A DNA stretch of 64,000 bases, taken from the NCBI RefSeq assembly GCF_916619195.1, contig NZ_CAKAKL010000009.1, positions 205,197-269,196 on the forward strand, read 5' to 3'. Positions 45,431 through 53,569 of the stretch are shown one piece after another. Both the position numbers and the translations under genes were made by a program. The notes below the pieces were generated by a model. That model worked only from the letters and a program-made list of their open reading frames with translations. It searched no databases and was not told the DNA's origin. The stretch comes from Inquilinus sp. Marseille-Q2685. Lineage in GTDB: Bacteria; Pseudomonadota; Alphaproteobacteria; DSM-16000; Inquilinaceae. Numbering within the stretch: the first letter of the stretch is position 1; each line of letters starts with the position of its first letter.

Positions 45431-45781
45431 ATGTCCCATCCCCTCATCACCGACGCGCAGCGTGCCGAACTCCTCGCCAACGGCGCCCGCACCGCGGCCG
45501 GTGAGACGATCGACCCCTATCCCGTCGTCAAGCTCTTCACCCCGGACGCCGGCGCCACCTGGCTCTTGACGGAGCTCGATCCGGCCGACCCGGACCTCGC
45601 ATTTGGCCTTTGCGACCTCGGCCTCGGCTTTCCCGAACTCGGTTCGGTCCGGCTCTCCGAGATCGTCGCCGTTCGCGGCCGGCTCGGTCTGCCGGTCGAG
45701 CGCGACCTGTTCTTCCGGGCCGACCGGCCGCTGAGCCGATACGCTGAGGAGGCGCAGCGCCTCGGTGTCATCCGGGCCTGA
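45431..45781 (+). CDS. DUF2958 domain protein
   Basis: A 116-residue protein beginning MSHPLITDAQRAELLANGAR, with the conserved VVKLFTPDAGATWLLTELDPADPDLAFGLCDLGLGFPELG block that defines DUF2958. The group is found almost only on plasmids and integrative conjugative elements, usually beside a ParB-like gene, as here. No function is known. A GGAGG ribosome site is 6 bases before the ATG, and a terminator-like hairpin follows. Confidence 0.88.
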   Translation: MSHPLITDAQRAELLANGARTAAGETIDPYPVVKLFTPDAGATWLLTELDPADPDLAFGLCDLGLGFPELGSVRLSEIVAVRGRLGLPVERDLFFRADRPLSRYAEEAQRLGVIRA

Positions 45782-45792
45782 TGCGCCTGTCC

Positions 45793-45823
45793 GCGCCCCG
45801 CCTTCGGGCAGGGCGCTTCTTTC
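45793..45823 (+). terminator. Terminator-like hairpin after the DUF2958 gene
   Basis: GCGCCC-C-GCC-TTCG-GGC-A-GGGCGC followed by TTCTTTC: a strong stem with a TTCG loop and one C-A mismatch, 11 bp past the stop codon. The rest of the gap (45824-46147) is GC-rich DNA with no convincing gene. It ends in AAAGGAGAGCGACC, the ParB ribosome site. Confidence 0.65.
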
Positions 45824-46147
45824 ATGTCCGCCGTTCCGGATCTCAGGCCATGCGGCGAGCGGGACGGTACAGCCATCGCCGTGATCGCTGTGCACACCGT
45901 CCCGCTCGAAGTCTATCCCCGACGGCGCGGGGTGGGCGTCGCTTGCCTGTAGGCCCGCCGCGCCGATCCGCAACGCGCTGACGCGCGTCCTCCACTCCGT
46001 TCCGGCCCGGACGCTCATCCCGCGCACCGCCACAACCGCTCCGACCGGGTGCGGACCGCCTCCCTCGGCGGGCCTGCCGGCCGCTCTCCGCCGCCCACCC
46101 CGCCGTGTCGGGGAAAGGCGCGGTGGTCTTGTCAAAGGAGAGCGACC

Positions 46148-48094
46148 ATGACGACGATCATTCGCGATATCCCGCTGTCGAAGCTGGTGCCCTCGGCGCA
46201 CAACGTCCGCCGAACCGGGCGGGAGGCCGGGATTGAGGAACTGGCGGCGAGCATCGCCGCGCACGGCTTGCTGCAGAGCCTGTCGGTCCGGCCGGTGCTG
46301 GACGGGGAAGGAGCTGAGACCGGCAAGTACGAGGTGATCGGCGGCGGCCGGCGCCTCGCCGCGCTCAAGCTGCTGGTCAAGCGCAAGCAGGCCCCGAAAT
46401 CCGCGCCCGTCCCCTGCGTCATCGTCGAAGGGGAGGGCGAGGAACTGTCCCTGGCCGAGAACGTGGTGCGCGAGAGCCTGCATCCAGCCGACCAGTTCGA
46501 GGCTTTCAAGCGGCTCGTGGACGAGCACGGTTTGGGTGCGGAGGAGATCGCCGCCCGCTTCGGCGTGACGCCGCAGGTGGTGCGGCAGCGGCTGCGGCTC
46601 GGCGCCGTCAGCCCGAAGCTGATGCAGGTCTATCGCGAGGGCGGGCTGGCGCTGGAGCAGTTGATGGCCTTCGCCGTCACCGAGGACCACGACCGCCAGG
46701 AGGACGCCTTCGCCCGCCTGTCCTGGAACCGGGAGTCCGGCTACATCCGGCGGATGCTGACCGAGGGGCATGTCTCGGCCCGCGACCGCCGGGCCGTGTT
46801 CGTCGGCGCTGCTGCCTATGAGGAAGCCGGTGGAGTCATCGTCCGCGATCTGTTCACCGAGGACGGCGGCGGCTGGTTCGAGGACGCCGACCTGCTCAAC
46901 CGGCTGGTGCTGGAGAAGCTGGAACGGGTGGCGGAGGACATTCGGGCCGAGGGCTGGAAATGGGTCGAGGTCTATATCGACTACCCCTATGCCCACGGCC
47001 TGAGCCGGGCCTATCCGCAGCCAGTGGAGCTTCCGCCCGAGGATCAGGCGAAGCTCGATGCGCTGTCGGCCGAATGGGACGAACTGGCCCAGCAGTATGA
47101 CGGGATCGACGATCTGCCGGAGGAGGTCGCTGCCCGTCTCGATGCTCTGAACGCCGAAATCGAGCGGCTGTCGGCGCAGCGGCATGCCTATGACCCGGAG
47201 ACGATCGCGCGGGGCGGGGCCTACGTGGTGCTGGGCCATGACGGCGCCGCCCGGATCGAGCGCGGCTTCGTCCGGCCCGAGGATGAGCCGAAGGCGGAGA
47301 GTGCGGACCTCGCTGCCGAGGAGGCGGACATGCACGGAGCGGACCCGGAGACGGTGGTGGACGAGAATGAGGGCGATCACGACCCCGACAAGCCGCTGTC
47401 GGACAGCCTCGTCCGCGACCTCACGGCGCACCGGACGCTAGGGCTGCGGATCGCCCTCGGCGAGAACCCGGACGTCGCGCTGCTCGCTGTCACGCATGCG
47501 TTGGCGGCACGGACGTTCTACCGGGGCGAGGACGACGGTAGCTGCCTCGACATCCGTCCGAACTCGGCCTTCCTGAGCGGGCATGCGGACGGTATCGCCG
47601 ACACGGCTGCGGCACAGAAGCTTGGAGAGCGCCACGCCTCTTGGGCCGCGCAGATGCCGGCGGATGTGGCCGATCTGTGGGAGTTCGTCGTCGGCCTCGA
47701 CCACGACAGCCGGATGGCCCTGCTTGCGCATTGCGCGGCCCTGACCGTGTTCGCGGTGCGCATCCCCTGGGATCCGCGGCCGAAGGCGCTGGCGATGGCG
47801 GATGGATTGGCTCAGGCGCTGGCTCTCGATATGTTGGCGTATTGGTCGCCGACGGCGCGGAGCTACTTCGGGCGGGTCACGAAAGCGCACATCCTTGCCG
47901 CCGTGCGCGAGGGCGTTTCGGATGAAGCGGCCGATCGGATGGTCGGCATGAAGAAGCAGGAGATGATAGAGGCCGCGGAACAGCTTCTGACCGGAACCGG
48001 CTGGTTGCCCGTGCAACTGCGGGCGCCCGAGGCGGTGCCGAGCGGGAGCGTCGGCCCAGCCGATGGCGAACGATACGCGCACGCCGCTGAATAG
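46148..48094 (+). CDS. ParB/RepB/Spo0J family protein, plasmid/ICE type
   Basis: A 648-residue protein. The N-terminal ParB/sulfiredoxin-like nuclease domain (IPLSKLVPSAHNVRRTGREAGIEELAASIAAHGLLQ, YEVIGGGRRLAALK, LSLAENVVRESLHPADQFEAF) is followed by a helix-turn-helix (GAEEIAARFGVTPQVVRQRLRLG). A ~400-residue C-terminal part has an acidic linker near 390-430 and ends YAHAAE. Large ParB homologues of this kind occur on proteobacterial plasmids and ICEs next to DUF2958. The role could be partitioning or transcription control. No ParA gene is nearby. The ATG at 46148 has AAAGGAGAG upstream. Confidence 0.9.
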   Translation: MTTIIRDIPLSKLVPSAHNVRRTGREAGIEELAASIAAHGLLQSLSVRPVLDGEGAETGKYEVIGGGRRLAALKLLVKRKQAPKSAPVPCVIVEGEGEELSLAENVVRESLHPADQFEAFKRLVDEHGLGAEEIAARFGVTPQVVRQRLRLGAVSPKLMQVYREGGLALEQLMAFAVTEDHDRQEDAFARLSWNRESGYIRRMLTEGHVSARDRRAVFVGAAAYEEAGGVIVRDLFTEDGGGWFEDADLLNRLVLEKLERVAEDIRAEGWKWVEVYIDYPYAHGLSRAYPQPVELPPEDQAKLDALSAEWDELAQQYDGIDDLPEEVAARLDALNAEIERLSAQRHAYDPETIARGGAYVVLGHDGAARIERGFVRPEDEPKAESADLAAEEADMHGADPETVVDENEGDHDPDKPLSDSLVRDLTAHRTLGLRIALGENPDVALLAVTHALAARTFYRGEDDGSCLDIRPNSAFLSGHADGIADTAAAQKLGERHASWAAQMPADVADLWEFVVGLDHDSRMALLAHCAALTVFAVRIPWDPRPKALAMADGLAQALALDMLAYWSPTARSYFGRVTKAHILAAVREGVSDEAADRMVGMKKQEMIEAAEQLLTGTGWLPVQLRAPEAVPSGSVGPADGERYAHAAE

Positions 48095-48170
48095 AAACAT
48101 ACCGGGGCCGCCGAGCGGCCCCGCCTTCTTTCGAGATGCATTTCGTGTCAGGAACGGTCCGCCTGCAATG

Positions 48171-48405
48171 GGCCGGTTTGTCCCCATTGCCGCCATTCTG
48201 AGGCTGTCCGTAGCGCTCCGAACCGGACGTCTGCCGGCGCTGCGGCGGATCCCGAAACCGGCCGTCAAGGCAGGGGCTGGTTCGTCCCCTTTGCTGTCAT
48301 TCGAAACCGGTTCAGGATGCTCCGAACCGGACATTGCCTGTCGTTGCAGCGGCTCTCGAAACCGGGCCCAAAGGCGGAGGCCGGTTCGTCCCCATTTCAG
48401 GGATT
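48171..48405. repeat. Degenerate 104-bp tandem repeat
   Basis: Units start at 48171, 48275 and 48379 (GGCCGGTTTGTCCCC / GGCTGGTTCGTCCCC / GGCCGGTTCGTCCCC), exactly 104 bp apart. Two are complete and about 70% alike by eye; the third is cut short. Each full unit contains GCTCCGAACCGGAC and TCGAAACCGG or CCGAAACCGG. A weaker fragment, GGAACGGTCCGCCTGC, precedes unit 1. They lie directly upstream of the PD-(D/E)XK-like gene. Confidence 0.8.
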
Positions 48406-48431
48406 AGGAATAAGCTAGTCGAGGTGAGCCC

Positions 48432-49199
48432 ATGAACGAACAGCCGAAGTTCAATGTCGAGGACGAGTTCGCGGAAGCCATCAGGTCGATCGGTGGCTTC
48501 CGCGTCACCGAGTTATTGGGCATGTCGCCTGGACACCCTAATGCTGACTTCGCATTCCCTGCCGACTCCGTCGTCGCCGAATTAAAATGCTTGGACAAGG
48601 ATCAAATCAACGACGCGCGAATTATCGAGAAGGCATCGGAATTGTACGTTGAGGAATTAGTCGCCGGAAGAGCACCAGTGGTGGCTTTTGGCGACGTCCA
48701 TATGACTACAGCCGGCTTCTCGGAGGAGCACGTGCGCAAGATAGCGGGCCTTTACCGGGTTCCCGTCGAGCGCGTGGTGAAAAAGGCTGCGGTGCAGATC
48801 GAAAATACCGTTGGCCCGCTCGATATTTCCGAGCCAATCGGCTTCCTCCTGCTCGCGAACGACAACCATTCCGCGCTCGATCCCGCGCACATGGCAGCGC
48901 TCGTGAATGAAATATTGGCTAAGCCCGATTACTCGAGCATCGACATCGCAATCTTGTTCTCGGGCAACCTAGCCGCCGCCTTTCCTGGTTCATCCCACCG
49001 GGTGGACTACTGGATTGTTATTGGTCGCCGAACAATAACACCAGAATTGCATGAATTTATTGTAAGATTGCGAGAGGCTTGGCTGTCGAGGCTGGAAATT
49101 ATTTTTGGTAATAAGAGGTCCTACGCGGGGCCAGGGGACATGCAGACCCTTATTAATCTTGAAACCCGACGCGACACTACTCTCGGAAAATTTCGGTGA
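48432..49199 (+). CDS. Unknown protein with PD-(D/E)XK-like motif
   Basis: A 255-residue protein I do not recognise. An N-terminal helix rich in acidic residues (FNVEDEFAEAIRSIGGF) is followed by NADFAFPADSVVAELKCLDKDQ. There Asp39 and Glu50-x-Lys52 are spaced as in PD-(D/E)XK nucleases. The rest is alpha/beta-like, ending in a basic C-terminus, with no membrane segment. GC content and codon use are clearly below the surrounding DNA (AT-rich codons such as ATT, AAA, AAT), a sign of transfer. It starts 53 bp after the 104-bp repeats and precedes a GHKL-nuclease fusion gene. A nuclease role, possibly in defence, is inferred only. Confidence 0.65.
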   Translation: MNEQPKFNVEDEFAEAIRSIGGFRVTELLGMSPGHPNADFAFPADSVVAELKCLDKDQINDARIIEKASELYVEELVAGRAPVVAFGDVHMTTAGFSEEHVRKIAGLYRVPVERVVKKAAVQIENTVGPLDISEPIGFLLLANDNHSALDPAHMAALVNEILAKPDYSSIDIAILFSGNLAAAFPGSSHRVDYWIVIGRRTITPELHEFIVRLREAWLSRLEIIFGNKRSYAGPGDMQTLINLETRRDTTLGKFR

Positions 49200-49235
49200 C
49201 AGCGCACAATTTTGACACCACTCCATAAGTCCATA

Positions 49236-49265
49236 AGCGAGTGAGCGAGTGAGCGAGTGAGCGAG
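49236..49265. repeat. 8-bp microsatellite (AGCGAGTG)n
   Basis: AGCGAGTG is repeated three times plus a partial copy, directly after a CCATAAG direct repeat. It lies in the 309-bp gap between the PD-(D/E)XK-like gene and the GHKL-nuclease gene. That gap has no other feature I can support. Confidence 0.85.
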
Positions 49266-49508
49266 GCTGATCGACGGCTAGGTACTCGCCGGTCGACCCT
49301 AGTGTATGATCGCGCTAACCCCAGCAATGGCGAGACCCTAAAAGTGCACTCTCACCGAAATTCCCGCTTCTGGTAGCCGAGCCATCGTCCGTCCGGAGGC
49401 ATGGGCACAACGACCTGCTCCTGGCGCGCTCCAGCTTGGCTACGGCCGAGAAGAGGCCGCGTCAGATTGGCCGGGCCGGCATAGTGTCGAATTCCCCCGC
49501 CTTGATCC

Positions 49509-51524
49509 ATGTCCACTTCGGAGAACCGACGGCGATACCTGATGGACGAACCGCTAAGCGCAGGATTAAATACGCTCATTTGGGGAACGGGTATGGCACA
49601 GCAAGAAGTCCTTTTTGATCAGCGATTCCTTGACAAACATGCAGGGGCTATAATCTCCGACCCCGCAGTGGCCATTGTCGAGCTGGTGGCCAATGCCTGG
49701 GATGCATACGCCTCCGCGGTCGAGATTACTTGGCCCAACCGGAAGAGCGGGACTCAGTTTTCGATCGCCGACAATGGCAAGGGCATGACAGCCCAAATGT
49801 TCGAGCGCCGATGGCGGAAGCTCGACTATAACCGAATTGCGGAAGAAGGAGGGACCGTCACCCCGCCGACGGAACTAGAGGAGTTCCCGCCGCGCAAAGC
49901 ATACGGTCGGAACGGGCGTGGCCGACACGCGGCATTTCGCTTCTCCGATCCCTACACCGTGCGTACTTGGCGAGACGGCATCGAAGTCACCTTCGAGGTG
50001 CGGCGCGGCACGACCAGTCCGTTTGAGATCATGCTCCTCAACAAGCGAGAAGGTGTCGACGGGCACGGCACAGTCATATCGGCCACCTCCATCTCGGATG
50101 GGGTGGCGATGTCGGCGGAAGAAGCCAGGGAGGTGCTCGGGACACGGTTCCTTGCCGACCCGAACTTCAGAGTTTCAGTGGACAGCGTGGTGGTCACCTT
50201 CGATGACGTCCCGAGGCTGAGGCTCAAGGAGGTGGATGTCGACGTGTCACCGTTTGGATCGGCGCACTTGATCTTCGTCGACACAGTGAAAGCCGATCGT
50301 ACAACCCAACAGCATGGAATCGCATGGCGCGTAATCAATCGCTTGGTCGGAACGCCTGGGTGGGTGGCGTTCGACCAGGAGCGGGTCCTGGATGGGCGAA
50401 AGAGTGAAGCGAAGCGGTTTCAGGTGATCGTCACAGCTGATTTCCTTGAGGATTCGGTCCTCCCGGATTGGACCGCTTTTGATCCGCAGAGCGCTGCCTG
50501 GAGGGCGGCGAGGACGGCGGTTCATGATGCCATCCGTGACTTCCTCGCAACGTTCACGGCGGCGAAGCGGCAGGAGACCAAGGAGAGCGTCAGAGAGAGC
50601 CTTGCAGACACGGTAGTTCGGTTACCTCCTGGCGGGCGCGCTCGCTGGGACGGCTTTGTAGATGCCGTGGTGGACACCTGTCCAAGCATCACACCGGACG
50701 AGATCAAGCAAGTCGCAGAAGTTCTTGCGAATCTTGAGCTGTCGACAAGCAAGTATGCGCTAATCGGGAAGCTGCAGGAGCTGCCACCTGGAGATCTGGA
50801 TGCGCTGCATAAGATTCTGGAAGACTGGACAGTGGCTCTGGCAAAGGATGCTTTGGACGAGATACAAACAAGGCTCAAGCTTGTCGAGGAATTGGATCGT
50901 AAACTTCGGAGCGAAGCATCTGACGAGGTACGAGATCTCCAACCTCTGCTTGAGAAGAGCCTTTGGGTTTTTGGGCCGGAGTTCGAGTCGCTCGAATTTA
51001 CCAGCAACCGGGGCATGACCACGGTTATCCGAGAGATCTTTGGGGCCAAGGACCAAGGTAGCCTTCTCCGACCCGACTTCGTGATGCTGCCGGACGGATC
51101 GGTCGGCCTGTACAGCCGAGACTCCTACGACGAGCGTCATGAGGTGAGCGGTGTGGCACGGCTGGTCATTGCGGAAATCAAACGGCCCGGTGTCCCCATA
51201 GGCAGCCAGCAAAAGGATCAAGCCTGGAAATACGTTAAGGAATTGATCCATCGAGGCTATGTCACTCGGCTCACCAATGTGGACTGCTTTGTACTCGGGT
51301 CCCAGATTGAAGTGGCAGAATCAGGAGAGCGCAGGGAGTGGGACGGTCGCGTTGTTATTCAACCTCTTCTATACAACGCCTTCATTAGGCGCGCTGAGGC
51401 TCGGATGCTTGGCCTGCGGAGCAAGCTCATTGAGGCGCCGTTCCTTAGAGAACACGGGATAGATGGCGCGGCATTCCTGAATCAACCAACCCCGCGTCAA
51501 GGCGCCTTGGATCTCACGCGGTAA
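49509..51524 (+). CDS. GHKL ATPase fused to a PD-(D/E)XK (Shedu/DUF4263-like) nuclease
   Basis: A 671-residue two-enzyme fusion. The N-terminal Hsp90/MutL-type ATPase shows the N box ELVANAWDA (E58, N62, D65), the G1 box DNGKGM (88-93) and the glycine loop GRNGRGRH (133-140). The middle is transducer-like and coiled (~350-500). The C-terminal nuclease module has RPDF (D523), VIAEIKRP (E556-x-K558) and QQKDQAWKYVKEL (Q571 region), as in Shedu-type nucleases. In-frame starts exist at 49509, 49542 and 49593; the last keeps all motifs. GC is well below that of the flanking genes. Together with the upstream gene it is a strong candidate anti-phage or anti-plasmid system, though the function is untested. 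Confidence 0.78.
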   Translation: MSTSENRRRYLMDEPLSAGLNTLIWGTGMAQQEVLFDQRFLDKHAGAIISDPAVAIVELVANAWDAYASAVEITWPNRKSGTQFSIADNGKGMTAQMFERRWRKLDYNRIAEEGGTVTPPTELEEFPPRKAYGRNGRGRHAAFRFSDPYTVRTWRDGIEVTFEVRRGTTSPFEIMLLNKREGVDGHGTVISATSISDGVAMSAEEAREVLGTRFLADPNFRVSVDSVVVTFDDVPRLRLKEVDVDVSPFGSAHLIFVDTVKADRTTQQHGIAWRVINRLVGTPGWVAFDQERVLDGRKSEAKRFQVIVTADFLEDSVLPDWTAFDPQSAAWRAARTAVHDAIRDFLATFTAAKRQETKESVRESLADTVVRLPPGGRARWDGFVDAVVDTCPSITPDEIKQVAEVLANLELSTSKYALIGKLQELPPGDLDALHKILEDWTVALAKDALDEIQTRLKLVEELDRKLRSEASDEVRDLQPLLEKSLWVFGPEFESLEFTSNRGMTTVIREIFGAKDQGSLLRPDFVMLPDGSVGLYSRDSYDERHEVSGVARLVIAEIKRPGVPIGSQQKDQAWKYVKELIHRGYVTRLTNVDCFVLGSQIEVAESGERREWDGRVVIQPLLYNAFIRRAEARMLGLRSKLIEAPFLREHGIDGAAFLNQPTPRQGALDLTR

Positions 51525-51987
51525 GCCGAACCAAATTTCATTGCCGCAGCCACTATGTCGCCTCGCTGTGGGCCGACTGGACCATGCGCGTCGGAATGTC
51601 TACTGGGTGGCAATGAGTATAGCTTCGGGTTGATCTGCAAGGCCCAGGCATTGGCAAAGGGCGAAGGGATGTGATTACGAGGTCCGTGAGGGCCAGAGGG
51701 CTTTCGGCTTCACAAAATCGGCATTCCGCACCCAGAGCCGCCACCATCCGATCGGCGAGGGTTCACGGGATTAGGAACGCGATCACCAACGAAGACGGCG
51801 ATCGCCATCAGTGGTGGCAGACGAGACGGCTTGCGACCAACAGCCCTCTGTGTCCGCAATCGGGATACCGCCTCAATGACCGCTTTGGGCGCAACCAAGA
51901 CCACCCACCTGCCCGTAAATTGCTGAATCCGTTGAGTTTGGGTACGTCCGGAGTTGGGACGGCGGTGGGGTGACCGCAAATGTTTAG
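51525..51987. other. Gap between the GHKL-nuclease gene and the IS91-type element
   Basis: About 460 bp with mixed composition. Open frames exist, for example 51710-51979 on the minus strand (KAVIEAVSRLRTQRAVGRKP), but none has a recognisable family or a good ribosome site. It may hold remains of genes disrupted by the IS insertion. Confidence 0.35.
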
Positions 51988-52050
51988 GGCTTCGGATGCC
52001 GGCCCTGGCGCGGGAGGTTGTGCCGGGAGCGGGGCCGGCGTCCGAAGGCC
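51988..52050. repeat. Terminal hairpin of the IS91-type element
   Basis: GGCTTCGGATGCCGGCCC and GGGGCCGGCGTCCGAAGGCC form an imperfect 19-bp inverted repeat with a ~24-nt spacer. It lies ~290 bp beyond the transposase stop, where the rolling-circle origin end of IS91 elements carries a hairpin. The stretch 52051-52336 between hairpin and transposase is GC-rich without a gene. Confidence 0.65.
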
Positions 52051-52336
52051 TTCAGGGGAGGAAGCCGCGGTCAGCCCGAGCGGTGCCGGCCGGTTGAGGC
52101 GGGACTATGGGGATTGCGTCTCGCGCCGGGTCCCGAGCGGTGGGCGGGCGGGCGATGACGGGGGCGGCCAGCGCCGGCCGGGGGCGCCCGGAGCGGTCGC
52201 GGCGCGGGTTGAGCCGGGGGCGGGGCCGAGAGACCGACGGGTTCAGAGGCTGTCGGTGGCGTGAGGCGCAGCCGGGCCGGAGCCGTGGCCGAAGGGTGAC
52301 GGCGTCGCAGGCTCGGGCGTGTCGGCGCGGCGGCAT

Positions 52337-53563
52337 TCATGAGGTGTCGAACCAGAGAGGGAGGCCGGCGGCGATGCGCGGCGCGCGGCCGTGACCGAAG
52401 CGCTCGATGATGCGCATGCGTCCGCCACAGCAGGGGCAGGTCGGCAGGGCCATGACCTCCGGCTCGGCTGGTTCGGGGGCGTCGTCGGCCGGCGCGGCGG
52501 GCTCGTTGCCGGCCTGTTCGGCGATCAGGGCCCGGAGGTGGTCGAGGTCGACGGCGTGGGAGCCCTTCGCCAGGAGGCCGTAGTGGCGGATGCGGTGGAA
52601 GCCCGGGGGCAGGACGTGCAGCAGGAAGCGGCGCAGGAACTCGTCGGGACTGAGGCTCATGGTCTTGAGCTTGGTCGCGCCGGTGGCGGGGTCGGCGGCG
52701 CGGTAGTCCTTCCAGCGGAAGCGGACGGCATGGTCGTCCAGGCTGACGAGACGGCTGTTGGCGATGGCGACGCGGTGGGTGTAGCGGGCGAGATAGGCGA
52801 GGACGGCGGCCGGCCCGCCGAAGGGCGGCTTGGCGAAGACGACCCATTCGGCCCGGCGCAGCGGCGCCAGGTGGGCAGCGAAGGCCGCGGAGGCCGTGAG
52901 GTGGGCGAGGTCGCCGAAGAAGGCGAGCCGGCCCTGGGCGTGGGCGGCGGCGAGCCTCTCCAGGAAGAGCCGGCGGAACAGGCGCGAGAGCACGCGGACA
53001 GGCAGGAAGAAGCCCGGTCGGCAGGCGACCCAGCGCTCGCTGTCGGGCGAGAGCCCGCCGCCGGGGACGATGCAGTGGACGTGGGGATGGTGGGTCAGCG
53101 CCGAGCCCCAGGTATGCAGCACCGCGACCAGGCCGATGCGCGCCCCCAGGTGCCTGGGATCGGCGGCGATGGTCTGCAGGGTCTCGGCGGCAGCCTTGAA
53201 CAGCAGGTCGTAGACCACGGCCTTGTTGTGGAAGGCGATGGCGGCGAGCGGAGCCGGCAGGGTGAAGACGACGTGGAAGTACGGCACCGGCAGCAGGTCG
53301 GCCTCGCGCTCGGCGAGCCAGGCCTGGGCTGCCGAACCCTGGCATTTGGGGCAGTGGCGGTTGCGGCAGGAGTTGTAGCTGACCGCCAGGTGCCGGCAGT
53401 CGTCGCAGCGGGCGACGTGGCCGCCGAGGGCGGCGGTGCGGCAGGCCTCGATGGCCGACATGACCTTGAGCTGGCCGAGGCTCAGATGGCCGGCATGGGC
53501 GCGGCGGAAGGCCTCGCCATGGGCGCGCAGGATGTCGGCCAGCTCCAGGGCTGGCCGCGGCAC
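52337..53563 (-). CDS. IS91 family transposase
   Basis: A 408-residue rolling-circle transposase. The N-terminal zinc ribbon reads HVARCDDCRHLAVSYNSCRNRHCPKCQG. The HUH metal motif is in HHPHVHCIVPGGGLS (~185), the Tyr region in LAYLARYTHRVAIANSRLV (~265), and C-terminal cysteines in CPCCGGRMRIIERFG. Motifs and length match IS91 transposases and all appear intact. The start is GTG at 53563, 6 bp after the recombinase stop. Confidence 0.93.
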   Translation of the reverse strand: MPRPALELADILRAHGEAFRRAHAGHLSLGQLKVMSAIEACRTAALGGHVARCDDCRHLAVSYNSCRNRHCPKCQGSAAQAWLAEREADLLPVPYFHVVFTLPAPLAAIAFHNKAVVYDLLFKAAAETLQTIAADPRHLGARIGLVAVLHTWGSALTHHPHVHCIVPGGGLSPDSERWVACRPGFFLPVRVLSRLFRRLFLERLAAAHAQGRLAFFGDLAHLTASAAFAAHLAPLRRAEWVVFAKPPFGGPAAVLAYLARYTHRVAIANSRLVSLDDHAVRFRWKDYRAADPATGATKLKTMSLSPDEFLRRFLLHVLPPGFHRIRHYGLLAKGSHAVDLDHLRALIAEQAGNEPAAPADDAPEPAEPEVMALPTCPCCGGRMRIIERFGHGRAPRIAAGLPLWFDTS

Positions 53564-53569
53564 GGCCGG

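Noticed and set aside
45272..47431. 719-residue minus-strand frame over the DUF2958 and parB genes
   Set aside because: Antisense to two genes with recognisable families and good ribosome sites.
48171..48405. 104-bp repeats as a CRISPR array
   Set aside because: The whole 104-bp unit is degenerate. There are no short identical repeats with unique spacers and no cas genes.
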